From Glaciozyma antarctica PI12 (taxonomy: Eukaryota > Basidiomycota > Microbotryomycetes > Kriegeriales > Camptobasidiaceae): a DNA stretch of 64,000 bases. The stretch is taken from assembly GCA_002917775.1 (NCBI GenBank), contig KZ627155.1, forward strand, positions 1,105,897-1,169,896. Reading direction: 5' to 3'. A program made the position numbers and the translations under genes. This document shows positions 45,733 through 60,953 of the stretch, piece after piece. The notes below the pieces were generated by a model. That model was not told the DNA's origin. It made no database searches and saw nothing but the letters and a program-made list of their open reading frames with translations. Numbering within the stretch: the first letter of the stretch is position 1; each line of letters begins with the position of its first letter.

Positions 45733-48042
45733 ATGGCTCAACCTCGGTACTCCCTCCCCTCCTCGCCCACCGCCATCCCACGCCAAGTCTCTTCCCCTCT
45801 CCGCCCTTACAACCTATCCACCTCGCGCCCCGGGACCCCAACCCCAACCTTCGCATCCAGCATCCCCCCACCTGGTATCTTCGCCTCGCCAACTCCTCCT
45901 ACGCCGAGTCGGTCTCCAGTTGGAGTGGCGCAAAGGATGCAGCCGTTTAGCTATCCTGGAGCTGGCAGTCGGCCGGGGAGCGTTGGGGTTGGAGGGAGAG
46001 CGCGGGGGGAGAGCGCGGTGGAGGAGACGATGAGGGAGTGGAGCTTCTTTGTGCGTTCGTGTGGAGCTGGGAGCACGACGAGGAGCTGATAGGAACCGCA
46101 GGGAGTCGATATCAAAATCAGCAACGTCCACGCTCTCGCCATCGACGACCCTCCCGCCTCTCCGACTGCTTCGAGCGGTGACTTGGGCCGACGTCCTCCC
46201 AGTGCTCTCTCCACCTCCGAGGTCTTCACAACCTCTTTCGGAGGAGACCGCTGGAAGCTCGAGATCCGTTCGTCGCTTCCTCCCCGGTCCTTCGCAAGCT
46301 CACCGACTCCTCGCAGTCCGACCCGCTGCACCAGCTCCAACGCTCTCGCTGTACCTCTCTTGCAACCTCCTCGAAACGAGCTTTTCGGCATCGACGATAC
46401 CGACGACGCTGATGTTTGGGATTCGCGAGCCAAAGGAGCAGGTCGGGAAGAGGGAGGGAAGGGACGGATGGATTTGGAGGGTGTGGGAGAACGAGTGGTG
46501 CTTCGGTGCGGGGACGGAGTACTGGGGTGAGTTCTCGCTGAGCGACAATGAGATGGAGAGGCTGATAATTAGTGCTACAGAGTGCCACACATTCCCTTCG
46601 CTTGACGAGCTCTTGCAGAATCCTCGCATTGCAGCGCTCGACTCTTTCGTCCTCTCGATTCAGATCCAGTCCCCTCCGGCCCAGTCAACAATCCCACAGA
46701 TGCAGGGATCGCATCACGTTCCTCGGTACGTCTTGTTGTCCACCACTTTGCTCGAGCTAACGATCGTCGCAGAGACCTTCTCGCTGGCCTCGAAAGACGA
46801 CCAAGACGACCAAGCGACCGCCGACGTCCTCTTCTACATGCACGAGCGTCACCCCTCTCCTCCTGCCGCACCGGATTCCGACATTGCCAACGCCTCAACT
46901 GCGCCGGAGGAGGCGCAGAGGTCCAGGAAGCGAACGATTTATGCGCACTCGGCGATTTTGAAAGCTCGGTCGACGCATTTTGCGGACATGCTGTCGGCGG
47001 GGTGGGCGGAGACGAGTGGGGAGGGGAGGGTGAAAAATGTCGTGCGGATCGAAGACTTTGATTTCGTGTGAGTTCGCTTCTCCACGACGCCACCACACCC
47101 GATGCTGACGTTTGACGCCTGCAGAACGGTCCACTGGCTCCTCCACTACCTCTACACGAACGAAATTACCTTCCAGCACACCGAAGACGTCCGCGCACAG
47201 CACCCCTCCGACGACCTCCCGCCTGGCTGGCTCGCCTTCCCCTCCCAGCTCAGCTGGTCCTGGATGCCTCTCTCCTCCTTCTCCCTCCCTCCGCCTCATC
47301 TCCACCCCACAGCCTCGAGCTCTTCCCTCCCTCCAGACCGCCTGACCGACATCGCCGAATCCTCCTCCTCCCTCCCGGCCCGCTCGAAACGATCCACCTC
47401 GAGCTCGCTCGGCGGGAAACGCAAGCCTGGGACTCCGGAACCGCCTTCGCCGACTCGCGTCTCTCTCGCTGCAGGCCGGATTTCCCCGCTTCAAGGCGGT
47501 CGCGTCTCCCCCACCACTGCGCGCAGTCGGCGCTACCCTAGCGATTCGGAGGAAGTCGATCCGCACGCTCACCCCGTCGCTGTCACCGACCCAGGTCCGT
47601 CCTCCTCCCCGCATCGTCGGAGAGAAGCTGATAGGGAGCGCAGCATCGGCATTCGCAATCTACCGCATCGCTCACCGCTATTCTCTCCACGCTCTCGCTT
47701 CCCTCGCTCTCGCTCAGGTCGTTCAAGGTCTGACGCCAAAAACTGCGTTCCCGCTACTACTCGCGACGCACCTATGGCCAGAACTGCATGGAGCGATCAA
47801 GGTGCGTTCACTCCTCTCTCGCTCTTCGCGGGACTGACGAGGTGGCAGGGTTACGCATTGGCGCATTTCTACGAGATTTGTGCAGAGCCAGAATTGGCGA
47901 GGTGCTAGTACGTCCTCTTCCCTCACTTCTCCTTGCGGAGCTGATCGAGAATTGCAGCGTGGAAGTCGGGGAGGGGATGTGGGAGAACGGAGGAGCGGTA
48001 CTGCTGGATTGGACGCTCAACCTCACGCCGGCGTGGACTTGA
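45733..48042 (+). CDS. MATH and BTB/POZ domain protein
   Basis: The start is ATG 45733 (MAQPRYSLPSSPTAIPRQVS), with a Ser/Pro-rich disordered N-terminus. A MATH-like domain begins at ETMREWSFF and continues after splicing (GVDIKISNVHALAIDD, SEVFTTSFGGDRWKLEI, LYLSCNLLETSFSASTIPTT, DGWIWRVWENEWCFG). The BTB fold follows: DQATADVLFYMHE, RTIYAHSAILKARSTHFADM, VRIEDFDFVTVHWLLHYLYT. A Ser/Arg-rich insert separates it from a C-terminal helical part (SAFAIYRIAHRYSLHALASL, HLWPELHGAIKGYALAHFYE) ending in LTPAWT. MATH-BTB proteins are usually substrate adaptors for Cul3 ubiquitin ligases; that role is inferred from family. Seven introns. Confidence 0.85.
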
Positions 48043-48529
48043 TCGGACGGACGTTGTTGTTGTTTGGATGGGTTTTGTACGGTTTCTGCATTGAATGAGG
48101 GTGGGCTCGGTGGCTTGAGCTGATTCTTTGCGTGTGCGCTTGCTGCTTGGAGCTTGGTCGTGGGGTCGACGGGCGAGCGAGCTTCGCGCGGGGTCGTTGC
48201 GCTTGCTACCCCTTGCAGAGTTGTTCTCGTGTGTGAGCTCGCGAGCAGAGGAGTGTGTTTCTTTGAACGAGTTTAGCGGGCCTTCTAGCTGAGGAAGGAG
48301 GGCGGGCAGCTCTCAGCGGAGGAGAACTCGAGAAACTCCGGCGCTAGTACGCTCGACTTGGAGGGGTCCCTCTCTCTCCTCTGCCCTTCTCCACCAGTGT
48401 CCCGAGGCCACATAGCACTACCCTACGCTCTCGGCCCTACGTCTCTCCTCGCCGCCCTCCACCCCATCGTCGTTCCAGCGCACCGAGCAACTCACGCGCA
48501 GCCCCACACCTCCTCTCCTCCACCTCCCA
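48043..48529. other. Intergenic between BTB and Myb-like genes
   Basis: 487 bases with the terminator of one gene and the promoter of the next, both plus strand. No gene or repeat seen. Confidence 0.5.
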
Positions 48530-49527
48530 ATGGCCTCCCCCGCTCCTTCTCCCACCTCCCGCCCCCCCGAGTGGACCGCAGAAGAAGAGGACCTCGTCAT
48601 CCAGCATACGCGGACGCACGGTCTTGGTCGGTGGGACGAGGTGGGAGCACTCCTTCCCACGAAGAGGTCAGGGGTAGCGACGTACGGGCATTGGATTGGT
48701 ACCGATTTGTGGACGTATGCGGATCGAGGTGAGTGTTTTGTATACGGTGAGAGGGCGGAGCTGATGTGAGTAGATGAGCCTGGAGCAATGGATGAGGGGG
48801 TAGGGTGGTGCCCTAGGGAGGATGCGGATTTGGTTAGGAACGTGCTGAAGCTTGGGGAGAAGGGGAAGAGGGGGAGGATAAGCGTCAAGCTGCAGACGGC
48901 TAGGACGCCAGAGTCGTGCGAGGCGAGGTGGTTTGGTGTTATGAAGGCTATCCACGGTTCGTTCCTTCTCTCCTCGATCCCCGTGGTGCGCTGGCTGACC
49001 CTGTCCCAGTCCCTCGTACTATTCTTCCAAAGCCGAGGCAGATGTCCAAGCCGACTCCTCGTTCTGCCGCGTCGACCTCGTCCAACGCTCCTCCAGGAGC
49101 CCGCACGGAATCCCATCGAAGCCTCTCCTACCCCTCCTCCTCCACCAGCACCTCCTCTACCAGTGACCTCAAACGAGCCCACTCCCCCTCCCCCTCCCCC
49201 TCCGCATCCTCCAAAAAGCCTCGCAACGAGACTGCGAACCCGAAGCCGACGTCGACGCCAGGAGCGAGGCTTAGCTCTCTTGCCTCACCTTACCGTGATG
49301 CGAAGAAAGCGGAGACGCAGACGTCAATGAGGGATGGGGTCGAAGCGGAGACGCAGACTTCGCTGCCGAGGGGAGTGGGAGTGGGGACGCAGATCTCGCT
49401 GCCGAATGTTGCTGGAATGGAGAGGCGGACGGAATCGAGGGAGGAGAGGTACAGGGAGATGGATAGGCTTTGGGGAATTGCGAAGGAGGGGTTGTTGAAG
49501 CTTGTGGCGAAGCTTGAGTGGAGCTGA
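48530..49527 (+). CDS. Myb/SANT-like DNA-binding protein with TQT motifs
   Basis: About 290 residues, start ATG 48530 (MASPAPSPTSRPPEWTAEEE). One clear Myb/SANT repeat has the expected Trp spacing, EWTAEEEDLVIQHTRTHGLG then RWDEVGALLPTKRSGVATYG. A second, degenerate one is WCPREDADLVRNVLKLGEKG. After the third exon join (VPRTILPKPRQMSKPTPRS) the protein is Ser/Pro-rich with basic clusters. A spaced series follows: AETQTSMRDG, AETQTSLPRG and GTQISLPN. K/R/A-x-TQT is the core of dynein light chain (LC8) binding sites. The C-terminal helix (EERYREMDRLWGIAKEGLLK) could dimerise. Two introns. A nuclear DNA-binding role is inferred; targets unknown. Confidence 0.75.
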
Positions 49528-50198
49528 GTGGAGGAAGGTGCTTGTTGAAATCAATATTTTGTGCCTTTTGACGTCGTTGCAAGGGAAGGGGAGAGCGCAC
49601 GGATGTGTGGTTCTAATGGGGTGCTGAGAAAGAGAGCTGGTCATGTCCAACGAGGGCAGAACGCCTGCGGTTCTACGAAAGAGCGCTCTCCGAGAGGGAG
49701 CTCCCGCAAGCAGTCCAGGTTCTCTCTCTCTCCTGCGCTTCAGCAGATGTTTCTCAATAAGCTTGCAGTCGATGAAAATGGAATTCGGTCGAGTACTGCG
49801 AGGGTAAGCTCTCCCATCAAGTTTTCAGTCGTCGGGGAGAGGATTGCGAAGGTCGCTCGTACGGAAAGTCGTCCTCTCCTTCGCTTCCTGCCTCTGCTAA
49901 AGCCTCGTGTGACCTATGCGTAGTCTTCACTCTTTTTACACTGCACTCACGGCTTCGACTTGCTAGCAGATTCAGCCAGCATACCAAGCCGTGCAGTGAG
50001 TCGCAGCAGCCGTCTCCACCTCGCTCGCCTCGCTCCAGCCAACCTCTCCCTCTCTCCACCCATTCCCTTCCACTGTTTCTCCCCTTCTCTTCGCTACCGC
50101 CCCATCGCCCCTGCGAACACCCTCCATTCCAACCTATTCTCACCCTCGAATTTATCCCCGCTTTCCCCCAAAGGCCGAACTCTTCCTCCCACCACACG
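49528..50198. other. Intergenic upstream of the carboxylesterase
   Basis: 671 bases between two plus-strand genes. The last 200 bases are pyrimidine-rich leader-like sequence. No gene seen on either strand. Confidence 0.5.
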
Positions 50199-53392
<3,194 letters not shown>

Positions 53393-53974
53393 GGGCGAGC
53401 GAGGGTTTAGCGCGAGGTGGACTTGGGTAAGTCGCTCGTCAACATCAACAGCGTGTGCTGATCGGCGTACGCAGATCTAGGACGACTCGTTTCCGGTTTG
53501 CGTAGACGTTCTTGTGTAGACTGTTCGGAATGCAGCTTCTCGTTCAGAAAACACCATTCTCCTGGTCTGGTGGCGTGGAAAAGGCGAGCGCAAGGAGCGA
53601 CCTGCACTTGCGTTTGAAGGTTAAGACGGAGGGGAAGGCGCTGGGAACCAACCCCTCGAGTGCGGGAAGTCGTTCCGATATCGCTCGCTGCTCTCAACTC
53701 GCTGAGGCGGGACTGCCGAACTGAGAGGCAGGATGCAGCGCTCGCTTTGCTGGAGAGCGTTCTGGAGAGCTTGCAGAGTGTTCTTGAGAGCAGTGAGAGC
53801 AGAAGTGCAAGGCTTCTCCTCGAGCTTGAAGGGGGTTGAGGCCTTCGCAGGCGAGGTAGGGAGGGTTGCCGAGGTGGGAGGCTGCAAGATTGAATCGCTA
53901 GCTGAGCAGACGTCGAGCAGGAAGCAAAGGCGGGGAACGGAGCGAGAGAAGCAAAGCAAAAGCATGTGTATTTT
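53393..53974. other. Intergenic between convergent genes
   Basis: 582 bases between the esterase stop and the stop of the F-box gene on the other strand. Expected to hold two terminators. No gene seen. Confidence 0.5.
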
Positions 53975-55387
53975 TCAAGCGCCAACGCCCTTCGCAGTCT
54001 CCTCGTCACTCGATGTCGCCGCGAAAAGTAACCTATTCGCCTCGCAATCAGCTCTATCCCTCACTTCGGCGTGGGTGGAACAGCTTACCAGTTCGCTACA
54101 ATTCTCCCAAAACAGCCTCACAAACGGCGCAACCTCGTCCCGGACAGCCTCGATCTCCTCCTCGACCCCCTCCTTGCGCCCCAACAACCCCAGGAACAAG
54201 ACACTTTCCAGCGTCTCCTCGAACGTACCCAACATGTCCCTCAATCCGTCCATCGTTAATCCTTGCCACTGCGGCCTAAGCTCTCGGATCGGAGATCCCG
54301 CAAATCCGCAGATGATGCTCGAGTCCACCTTAACTTCGAGGCAAGTGATGGCGAGGACGAAAAGTTGGGGAAGGTCGATCTCAAGATGCGGATGAGGCTT
54401 TTCCCACTCGATCTCTCCGCAGGGCAACCAGATATCGACGTCGATGAACAATTCGAGTCCGAGGAGCGTCGACTTGAAGCACTCGAGGAATCGGACGAAA
54501 GTCGGCATATCGACGCTGTAGTCGCTTTCGACGAATTTGGGTTCCCTAACAGGAGCGGTCCACGGGGCGATGGCGAAGGAAGGAGGGAAGGAAGAGTCGA
54601 GGAAGTGGAGGAAAAGGAGGTTCTCGAGGCTGACGAGAGCGTTGAGGAAGGTGGGAGTGAAGGAGTCGAAGCCGCTAAGGCAGAGGAAGGTGAGGTTCAG
54701 GAGGCTTGAGAGCATTCCGGCGTAAAAATCAATGTGGGCGTTCGAAAGGTCGCCGTGAGGATTGAGGCGAAGGGTGGTGAGGGTCGTGCGACGCCCGTGG
54801 TTGAACAACGCGCGCGCCACCTCGATCGTCGAACCGCCGAAAAGAGGAGGGAGGAAGTCGACATCGAGGTACCTCAAGTTCGGAAGCATGGGAAGCATCT
54901 CCGCCAGCAAAGCCTCGCGTCTGCGCTCGTGCCATTCGGGTGGCGTCGTGATCCTGCTCGTGCCGGTGGATTGAATGATGAACAGTCGCTGCAGGTCCCC
55001 CATCCCGGGATCCAACACAACGTTAGGATCGGGGACGTAGCTCAATTGAGTGTGACCGGTGCTGAGAGCGGAGCTTCGAGTGATGAGGGATTTGACGTGT
55101 TTGCCGAAGCGAGGGGTGCGGAAGGCGACGAGGTAGGCGACGAGGTAGGCGACCTTGTTGTTGTCGATCCTGGTCAGGTCGAGCGTCGGTTCCAGGAGAT
55201 ATCAGCTCCCACTCCACCAGCCTGGGACAGGACCAAGGCGCACCTCCCAGATCCAGGGCTGGCACAGCTCAAAAAAGGTCTTGTTGACGAGCGAGTACAG
55301 TCAATATTCGAGCCCGGTGGCTCCCACAGAGGATAAATGGAGTTGCTCCACGATAAGAGCGAGAACCTCGGGCGGCAGGCGGTCCAT
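53975..55387 (-). pseudogene. F-box/LRR-like gene with an in-frame stop
   Basis: From ATG 55387 the frame reads MDRLPPEVLALIVEQLHLSS, a canonical F-box start, then hits TGA at 55301-55303. The same frame continues straight after it with YSLVNKTFFELCQPWIWE, the normal second half of a fungal F-box. An intron then joins to VAYLVAYLVAFRTPRFGKHV and a 355-residue leucine-rich region (MLPNLRYLDVDFLPP, TTLRLNPHGDLSNAHIDFYA, LLGLELFIDVDIWLPCG) ending at 53975. No GT-AG intron removes the TGA, so the F-box is probably disrupted in this strain. F-box proteins bridge substrates to SCF ubiquitin ligases. A sequencing error or a missed intron would restore a normal gene. Confidence 0.6.
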
Positions 55388-55673
55388 GAACGCTGAGGAC
55401 GCGCGGGAGAGAGCGGGAGGCGGAGTGAGGAGGAACGCGCGGGCTGTTTGGAGTTCTGTCAGCGGGTCGCGCAGGTCAGGCGCCCGTAGAGACTGAGCTC
55501 ACCTGTTCTGTGCTCTACAGCAAGAATCTTGAGCAGCGCCGAGTTCGGAGGGAGGACGAGCGGAGCCAACTCAGGCGAGCGCGGGTTCCTCCTATTTTGA
55601 CTTCCTTCCAACAGCTCCACCGTCCCACAGCACCTCGTATCGCTCGACCAGCTGCGTAACCAGCTCGGCAAGG

Positions 55674-58600
55674 ATGTCAGTGAGCCTCAACTCGTGGGAG
55701 GAGAAGGAAAAGGTGAATCCCCATCTCCGCCTTCAGCCAGGTCCTCCGACCAGCTCGCCCGACGCCCCAACCGCCGCGGAGCATAACTCAAGCGCTACCA
55801 GGCACCGTCTGGCAGCTCAAGGGATGTCTGGGAGCATGAGGCTGTGTGACGGCGCGTGTTGAGTCAGTCGGAAGCTGGTGCCAGCTGATGGTGAGGGGGA
55901 GGGAGGGAGGGAGGACATGTTGGCGTCTTTGTCCTGGCGGAGTGCTCCCTGAGCTACCTGTTTCAGCCTAGACGGCGTTTGTGCGCTGAAGGAAGCAGAG
56001 TCGCCGTCCACAGCAGCTAGTTCCGGAGGACCTACCGCTAACACCTTCCTTCCGCAGGGCAACGATGCTTTCAAGCGCGGTGCCTACGCTCTCGCTATCC
56101 AGCACTACACGGCCGCCATCTCGAACGATATCGATTCCGGAGATCCGCTCTACTACACGAACAGGGCGCAGGCGTACCTCAAGGTGGAAGAGTGAGTCTG
56201 CGCGGTGGATCGCTGGGAACTCGAGTCTGGAGGGGGAGGGAAGGCTGAGGGCGTAGACGGAGCTGCTGCCAGAGGTATTGCAGCGCTGGAAAGACTGAAG
56301 CAGCTGGATCTCACAAAGACTTGCAGGAGCTAATCTACCCTCGCCACAGCTACGCCGCCGCCGAAGCCGACTGCACCTCCGCCATCTCCATCAACCCAAA
56401 GCTCAGCAAGGCGTTCTGGCGCCGTGCTACTGCTCGCAAGGCGAGCGGAACCTCGAAGCTTCAGGGAGCTGTCGACGATTACCGCGAATGGCTCAAGCTC
56501 GCTACGGAGGAGAACAAGGCGGATGCTGCTTCCAAGAAGGTCATGACGGAGCAGATCGCAGAGATTGAAGCTATCGTGAGCTCGTTGTAACAGCGACTGG
56601 CCTTTCTCAGCCCTGCTAATTCCGTTACTCCACCTCAGCTTCGTGGCGAAACCTCGGCTCGCACTGCTACGCCAGCAGCGACCCCTCGACCTGCTTCCGC
56701 TTCCTCCACTCCCACCAACGGCTCTCCAGCACCAGCTCGCAGTAGACGACCTCGACTAGGCCGCGAAGAGCCTGCCCTCCGTGCTCACCTCGTCAAGATC
56801 GAGGCGAGCTACTCGGAGCTCCAGAAGCTGTGGGAGAAGCACGGGGACGCTATCATCACCTCATGGACGGAGCTCGCAATCCCCGACCTTCGCGAAGCCA
56901 AGATCAAGCCCATCTTCGACCTCATCAAGCCCAAGAAGGCCTACCCTGAGGTCCGTCCTGCCCCCTCCTCCTCCCCCGATCATCGCTAACCCCTGCGCAC
57001 AGTTCAAGCCCTCGAGCCTGATCGACGGCGACAACCTCCTCGACTTCCTCTCCTCCCGCGCCTCGCGCTCCCCGCCCCATTTCGCGTTCCACCTCGACCT
57101 CGGTCGCGCGCAGCTCGTCCGCGCTCAAGCCGTCACTTCCCGTCCCACGACCTTGCGACCAGGAGCCTACATGCTCCTCTCTGACGACTCGTACGGGCGG
57201 ATCGTGGATGTCAACGCGGACAAGCCGGAGGAGATTGAGGCGAGGAAGAAGGCGATTGAGAAGAGGGATGCGTGCGAGAAGGAGGATGGAGTGGCGATGC
57301 TGGCGAGGCAGGTCGAGTGCTATGCGGCGGCGTTGAGAGCGGCAAAAGTGCTGGTGGAGGATGAGGGAGAGGTGGACGAAGAACTGGTGAAGAAGTATGC
57401 GGAGGGGTACAAGAACAAGGCGTACAGTGGGCGAGATGAGGTGCGTTTGGGCTCTGCTGGAAAAGGAGGGAGCTGACGAGTGCTGGTGCAGTACTCGATT
57501 GATCGCGTCGAAGCTATCGTCATGTCTTCGCGAGCTTATGCGGAGGATCACTTGGATTTCTTGTGCGAAGATGCCGAATGTGCGTTCGTCTGCGTTCCTC
57601 CCGCGCTGAAGAAGCTGACGGTTGGATCTGCAGATGTCTCCGAGCACATCATGGATCGTATTCCCTCTGCCGTTCCGACCACGGCTATCGACATGATTGA
57701 CCTGCTCGGCAAGGAGGAAGCGATGGAGATGTTCCTCAACGGTTTCGCTCGCCAGGTACGCGCCTCCACCTCCTCCTTCGTCGACGTCGCTCATCTGGCT
57801 CTGCAGACGCTCTGGAAGGAAGTCCTCAACGTCATCGAGATCCTAAAGGGCATGCAGCCCGACCTCGGATCGGGCAAGGTCCTCCCCGCGGTCTACCAGC
57901 GCAAGATCGGACTCCTCGCCAAGCTTGTCGAGGCGTTCATCAACCTTACCTTCAAGGAGCTCTCGGCTTCGGTCGAGATGTCGTTTGAGAAGGAGTTCCG
58001 AGCTATGGCGCACGACGAGGAGGGAGGCGACTCGTTCTACGCTTTCCTCGACATGATGGTGCGCTCTCTTTCGCCATGTAATCACTCAGAGCCGGAGTAG
58101 CTGATGGTATTATTCTGTTTAGGCCGAGATTCAGGGAATGCCGTCGAGAGAACGAGCTCCCCGTCGCCGGGCTCGCGCAGATCCTCTCGCTTCGCTTTTC
58201 AAGGCTCTCATCAGGCTCGACCCGCAGCAGATGCCGAAGCAGACGTGGGAGATCGTTGCCTGTCTCAACGAGTGAGTGCCTCCTCGTTGTTGTAGGAACG
58301 CAGCTAACTGGAAGCGATCGTAGGCTGAAGGAGTTGTTCGACCGCCAGCCTGGGCAGAAGACTCGTCTGTCGAGACGCGTCGTCGAGGGACTCGTGCGTG
58401 GTTCTTCTCACGACTCGTGAAATCTTTCTGACGCCACCTTCGTCAACAGGGAGAGTACACGGAGGCGATTGAGCTACGCGAGATGCTCCTTGACTCGCAC
58501 AGGCCTCGGTTCAGCCGAGACTGGTCAGAGTAAGTCTTCGTCTTGCGTCCGCAGCGTACGTTTTGCTGACCTGTAACTCCAGCCGCAGCGCCTTCCTGAA

Positions 58601-59899
58601 CCAGCTCGGCCCGCTGTGGCAGCATCTCGAGCGGTGCTGGACCAAGGCCGTCTCAGGACCGATGATCGGCAAGGTCATTCGCTCAAAGACGTCCGCTTCC
58701 CTCACCGCCGTCTGGACCAAGTTCGAGGCCGAAGTCGTTCGCCAGCTCAAGGATAAGCCCGAGGCGCTGTTCGACAAGCTCCTCTCCAGCAAGGTCGACC
58801 CTCACGCCACGCGCTTCGTCCTCGCTCGCCCCGGCCAAGGAGCGACAAACGCTCGCGCTCCTCGAGCTCATGCCGACGACGGCGACGACTCGGACGTCCC
58901 TCCCGCACTCGTCGAAGGCTCCGACGAATCCTCCGGACCTCCCTCCCCCTACATCTCCGAAGACGAGGACGACTCGGACGTCCCTCCCCCCCTCTACGCC
59001 TCCGAATCTGACGAATCTGAGGACTCCGATATGCCCGGCCTCGAATCAGAGGACGAATCCTCGGAAGACAAAGCTCCCGCTCGCCGTCCCGCCCCTCGTC
59101 GACCCGTCGCCCCTCCCCGTCGTCGTCGCGTTCGTGTCGAGGTTCGCCCTCCCCCTCGTCCCGCAGTGCCCGAGCCCACTCCCGGTCCTTCGCACTCCTC
59201 CCGCGCTCCTCGAGTCCCCGCACCGGCCGTCGACATGTCGGGCATCAGGCCTGACCACGAGTTCGGTGCCGTGGGAGGCGTGCGGCCCCCGTCGCCGGAG
59301 GAGCGAAGGCCCAGGGAGAATAAGGTCAAGAAGAAGACGAGGAAGGAGCAGGATGATGCGAGGGCGAACGGGGAGGCGAGTACGAGTGCGAGTGCGACGG
59401 ACGACACGACGGACGATTCGTCGACGGATACGGATGGGCACCTGCCGGAGGGAGTCATCTTTAATGTTAGCGAGTGGGTGTACGCAACGTTCGAGCAGTA
59501 CATCGGCGTGGGGCCGCACATTAGTCGGTGAGTTGCGTTGTGGTCGGGAGGCGAGTTGAGCTGACGAGCGTTCGCAGGACCGACGTGCCTTGGACCGACT
59601 TCCTCCACGCGATGGACTTTATCGGCTTCAGCCCTCGCAAGACGACCGGTTCGTCTTGGAAGTTCTACCCTCGCGGAGTGCTTCGCAACAATGACTCTAT
59701 GTGCGTCGTTTCTCTCGTTCCTCGCGCGGCTCGCTGACCTCGACGTCGCAGCTCCGTCCACGAACCTCACCCCGATTTGGACCAGCGGATTCACCAGGTC
59801 TCCTGGACTGGGAAGCGCCTCAAGCGCCAGTACGGACTCAGCATGGACATGTTTGAGATCAGCGCCGAGAGGCAGAACGTCGCGCGGTCGACGCTGTAG
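55674..59899 (+). CDS. Large TPR protein with C-terminal HicA-like domain
   Basis: About 1000 residues. The short first exon (55674-55712, MSVSLNSWEEKEK) splices over a 345-nt intron to GNDAFKRGAYALAIQHYTAA, a TPR tandem of the Hsp70/Hsp90 co-chaperone style (YYTNRAQAYLKVED, YAAAEADCTSAISINPKLSK, FWRRATARKASG). The central alpha-helical region contains DFLSSRASRSPPHFAFHLDL, YSIDRVEAIVMSSRAYAEDH, ALFKALIRLDPQQMPKQTWE and LEHR-like repeats. A disordered acidic and basic Pro-rich stretch follows. The C-terminus VPWTDFLHAMDFIGFSPRKT, SSWKFYPRG, ISVHEPHPDLDQR and GKRLKRQYGL resembles a HicA-type dsRBD-like fold, seen in several basidiomycete TPR proteins. Role unknown; RNA binding is a possibility from the fold. 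The end is RSTL at 59899. About ten introns. Confidence 0.75.
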
Positions 59900-60375
59900 A
59901 GTCGGCGTTGGGTTTGAGGTTGGGTGCGTTCGTCGCAGCTGGCTTTCGAAGAGTTTGAACTGACGCTCAGGTTGCAGGATTGGGCTGCTGTTGGGACTCG
60001 ATGTCCTTGGATGTTGGTACTTGGTGCGAATCTGCTGCGTTCACGAGTTTAGTGAGGGAGAAGAGAGAGAATTGGTTCTTCTGCTGTCGGGGTTTCGCGA
60101 CTGCTGAGCAACGACACATTCCTTAGGCTCTCGCGCAGCTGTCTAAAGCTGGAGAGTATTCACCGCGAGGAGGTGTAGGGCGCCTGCGAAGCTCCCAGTC
60201 GAGTTTTGGCTTGAGCTTCTGCCTGGCCCAGCCAAAACTCAATCGACACTGGGGAGTTTCGCCCCCGCGCCCGGGCCAAAGTTGAACGACCTTCTCTTCC
60301 TTCCTTCCTCCCGCCCAATCCTCACTGCAAACCACCTCCACCGACTCCCCCAGCCTCCTCACCAAGCGCACCACC
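59900..60375. other. Intergenic upstream of the SPO12-domain gene
   Basis: 476 bases. It contains an 11-bp inverted repeat (60201-60240) about 140 bases before the next ATG and a pyrimidine-rich leader. No gene seen. Confidence 0.5.
60201..60240. promoter_or_regulatory. GAGTTTTGGCT / AGCCAAAACTC inverted repeat
   Basis: Perfect 11-bp arms at 60201-60211 and 60230-60240 with an 18-base spacer, in the promoter of a predicted cell-cycle gene. TTTTGGC resembles the core of E2F/SBF-type sites but is not an exact consensus. A dimeric activator site is possible. Confidence 0.4.
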
Positions 60376-60953
60376 ATGTCATCTGCCCCTACCAACAACC
60401 CCACCATTACTGTCGAGGCGCTCCACCCGACTCAGGCGCAGGCCAACGTCGCCGGTCCCAGTGCGCCCAACCCCATGCTCGGAGCCAAGGGGTTCTTGAT
60501 GAAGAAGATGGCGGGAGGGTAAGTCCATTTTGTGGCTCAGTGGGCGCCGTGTGGGAGGCAGTGGCGAGGGAGGAAGGAACGGAGCTGACTGTGTTGATCG
60601 GTCAACAGGCAGTCGTTCAACTCTCCTACGGACATGATGGTCTCGCCTTGCACGCAAAAGCTCGTTCAGAGCAAGAAGCGCCATTACACCAAGTACGTCC
60701 CTCCTCCCTTTGGCCCCCATCCCCCTCCATCACCGCTCCATCATCCCCTTCCTCCCTTCTCCCTCCTCCCCACCCTCCTCGCTGCCCCCTCCTCCACCCG
60801 CTCCCAGCCCACCTTCCAAGACGCAAGCTAACCCACAACCGCAGGGGCAAGCCTCTTTCCCTCTCCTCCTCCTTCCAATCCTCCCAAACCGCCTCCAAGC
60901 TCTCCCAACCCCCTACCAGCACGACGGAGAACAGCCAGCCTATGGAGCTCTGA
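60376..60953 (+). CDS. SPO12-domain protein
   Basis: About 106 residues from three exons, ATG 60376 in a CCACCATGTC context. The second exon holds the SPO12 signature, FNSPTDMMVSPCTQKLVQSK and KRHYTKGKPLSLSSSF, close to the family pattern SPSDxxMSPxTQKLxxxKxxHxxK. Yeast Spo12 is a small nucleolar and nuclear regulator that helps release Cdc14 phosphatase in early anaphase (the FEAR pathway). SP sites here fit Cdk phosphorylation. The N-terminus (PNPMLGAKGFLMKKMAGG) and the Ser/Thr-rich tail are otherwise simple. Two introns. Confidence 0.8.
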
